From Bremia lactucae (taxonomy: Eukaryota > Oomycota > Peronosporomycetes > Peronosporales > Peronosporaceae), in contig NC_090613.1 in NCBI RefSeq assembly GCF_004359215.1, positions 1,461,562-1,525,561 on the forward strand: a stretch of DNA of 64,000 bases, written 5' to 3'. Positions 62,640 to 64,000 of this stretch are shown one piece after another (the stretch's first letter is position 1; every line of letters begins with the position of its first letter). Below the pieces are notes generated by a model. It made no database searches, was not told the origin of the DNA, and worked only from the letters and a program-made list of their open reading frames with translations. Position numbers and translations under genes: made by a program.

Positions 62640-63501
62640 AAGGTAATTCATCAACCCTTAAGAGCCTTATCTTCTTGACAAGCTCGTCTAACGTCGTCGA
62701 GTAATGTTGACGACGAACACTTATTATTCCAACAGTGGCCTTATGCTCACAGTTGATTTGCGCAGCCGGCTCAAAATCGGCCAGCGCGAAATGGCATCAG
62801 CGTCGACGTTGAATCATCCTGATATATACTCAACGGAGAAGTTATACTCCGCGAAGAAAGAGAACAATTGCACCATTCTTTGCGAGAGGCGTGGACTGTT
62901 TTCGGCCGTGCGTCCATACGCATGGTCCGTATATACAATGAACGGTCTATTAAGACCCTAAGCTTAGCCAGTGCGTATTTCATGGCAAGGAGTTCGTTGT
63001 CATGAAATAGATTATTGCGTTCACCTAGTTGAAGCTGACGTGATTGATAACAGACGACGCACTGTGCCGTCTGTGTCATATTGCATTAACGCATAGTCGA
63101 TTGCAAAACCGCTGGTGTCACAGACCACATGCAAAAGTCGGTCTTGGTCAGCAATCGTCAGGATTGGCGATTGCATCAAGTTTTTTTTTCTTGATACCGC
63201 CAAAGGAACGCTGACAATCAGCGTTCCATGACCAATTTACATTTTTATTCGACAAAGAAAAAAGAGGTACTGTCATTTCGGCATAATTGCAGGTACGTCG
63301 CGAAACCGAGGAACTTTCTCAGTCCCTTTTCCTCGACTGGCACATGCCAATCGGTGATTGCCTTGATCTTCTCTGGATCCGGGTGTACAGAGTGTTTACC
63401 CGCGATGCACTCAAGAAGTGGTATTTCTCTTGCACCGAATATATACTTCTTGAGATTTGCATTCAACTTGTGCTTACGCATAAGTAAAAAAACTTTTTGG
63501 A
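62640..63501 (-). pseudogene. B3 RNase H and RT end
   Basis: 62771-63079 has VVCYQSRQLQLGERNNLFHD, NELLAMKYALAKLRVL; 63021-63203 has LHVVCDTSGFAIDYALMQYD; 63245-63500 has the RT connection (VHPDPEKIKAITDWHVPVEE). Frames alternate. The palm is lost in the gap. Confidence 0.82.
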
Positions 63502-63601
63502 NNNNNNNNNNNNNNNNNNNNNNNNNNNNNNNNNNNNNNNNNNNNNNNNNNNNNNNNNNNNNNNNNNNNNNNNNNNNNNNNNNNNNNNNNNNNNNNNNNN
63601 N
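63502..63601. other. Scaffold gap (100 N)
   Basis: 100 N between minus-strand family B RT and plus-strand family A gag; the adjacency is therefore not proven. Confidence 0.98.
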
Positions 63602-63602
63602 G

Positions 63603-64000
63603 ATGCGCTCGCTGTCCGCATCCATAACCGTAGGTCCGATTCCGGAGCACATTAAGGTGCCCACGTTTATGAACGGACTACGGCATGGCCCATCGCGACA
63701 GGCCCTTTTCAGAAAGGTGCCGTCGACGATGGAAGAGGCAATCCAAATTGCCTTAGTTGAGGAGCAATCCTACAACAGTGCCTCGGCGACAGCTTGGTAT
63801 AAGCCGTCGGCCGAGAGGACAGATGCCACTCCTATGGAGTTGGGCAATGCAGACGTGGTCTGTTTTAAATGCGGCAAGCGCGGCCATATGATGGCTCGCT
63901 GCTATGCCAGGGTCCCTGCTGGGGCAAAAATGCCCAGCAAGAGGACTCCCTTCCCAAAGGGCGATGGCAAGAACCAGCGTGCGAGACGCATGAGTTCTGC
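63603..64000 (+). CDS. Family A gag, C-terminal part (A4), open to the window edge
   Basis: One uninterrupted plus-strand frame of 132 codons: MRSLSASITVGPIPEHIKV, FMNGLRHGPSRQALFRKVPS, TMEEAIQIALVEEQSYNSAS, then the CCHC knuckle CFKCGKRGHMMARC at 63861-63902 and the basic tail KMPSKRTPFPKGDGKNQRAR. Unlike A1 and A3 it shows no stop or frameshift, so this copy may belong to a younger element that continues to the right. Both true ends are outside: the left is in the gap, the right beyond the window. Confidence 0.82.
   Translation, partial: MRSLSASITVGPIPEHIKVPTFMNGLRHGPSRQALFRKVPSTMEEAIQIALVEEQSYNSASATAWYKPSAERTDATPMELGNADVVCFKCGKRGHMMARCYARVPAGAKMPSKRTPFPKGDGKNQRARRMSS

Larger units (their letters stand above)
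61310..63501 (-). mobile_element. Ty3/gypsy family B fragment B3 (pol only)
   Basis: Minus strand integrase, RNase H and the RT end, bounded by gaps on both sides. The integrase C-terminal start (YFLLAREADVRFIQDSIADA) is at about 61480-61570. Near 61384-61433, three imperfect copies of a TGTCGCATGTA-ATGATCGC unit occur. Confidence 0.85.

Noticed and set aside
1..64000. tRNA or rRNA genes
   Set aside because: None recognised by eye; the only tRNA-related sequences are the primer-binding sites next to LTRs. A covariance-model search would be needed to exclude small RNA genes.

Overview
The window looks like nuclear DNA of an oomycete, most likely a Peronosporales species (a Phytophthora or a downy mildew). 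This rests on a compact island of intron-poor genes with 57-80 bp introns, a TOM40-type mitochondrial porin, an alpha-actinin, oomycete-style GT71 mannosyltransferases, and the way the island is walled in by nested Ty3/gypsy LTR retrotransposons. The species call is inference; nothing in the window names it.

Layout. 1-6109: minus-strand chromodomain Ty3 element (family A, copy A1) running off the left edge, with its 5' LTR at 5608-6109. 6.9-21.3 kb: host gene island with two tail-to-tail GT71 paralogues (the second broken by one in-frame TGA), a solo family-A LTR, a nuclear SnoaL/NTF2-like protein, a seven-exon TPR-methyltransferase, TOM40 (divergent from the methyltransferase) and alpha-actinin (convergent with TOM40). 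21.3-23.4 kb: no recognisable gene. 23.4-31.1 kb: relic of a Mutator-like DNA transposon, into which a complete plus-strand Ty3 element (family B, copy B2; 24045-30523, 5-bp target duplication CAGAT) has inserted. 31.3-35.0 kb: deleted element D. 35.0-37.3 kb: LTR and pol fragments plus unassigned sequence. 37.3-44.8 kb: minus-strand family B copy B1. 45.3-51.8 kb: minus-strand family A copy A2, abutting head-to-head a plus-strand family A fragment (A3). 53.1-56.3 kb: fragments of a fifth family (E), of C and of A. 56.3-61.2 kb: minus-strand family C. 61.3-63.5 kb: minus-strand B3. 63.6-64.0 kb: plus-strand family A gag (A4). Three 100-base N runs (53012, 61210, 63502) are scaffold gaps, all inside retroelements.

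The host genes serve glycan modification, mitochondrial protein import, cytoskeletal cross-linking and methylation, and show no operon-like relation. Almost every retroelement gene is broken by stops, frameshifts or loss of catalytic residues; the exceptions are short stretches such as A4 gag.

The most unusual signal is in the retroelements. In families A, B, C and E the segment at or after the integrase end, before the 3' LTR, carries a protein-like ORF on the opposite strand to gag-pol. In A2, B1 and B2 it starts about 115-150 bp from the 3' LTR and, where the coding side can be followed, runs back towards or into the integrase/chromodomain end; several encode Ser/Pro-rich then coiled-coil-like sequence. 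Second, the element coding regions are packed with short perfect stem-loops, some kept between copies. Third, the window holds several long near-perfect foldbacks and inverted duplications. I know of antisense ORFs at the 3' ends of some plant Ty3 elements, but cannot say from here whether these oomycete ones are described.
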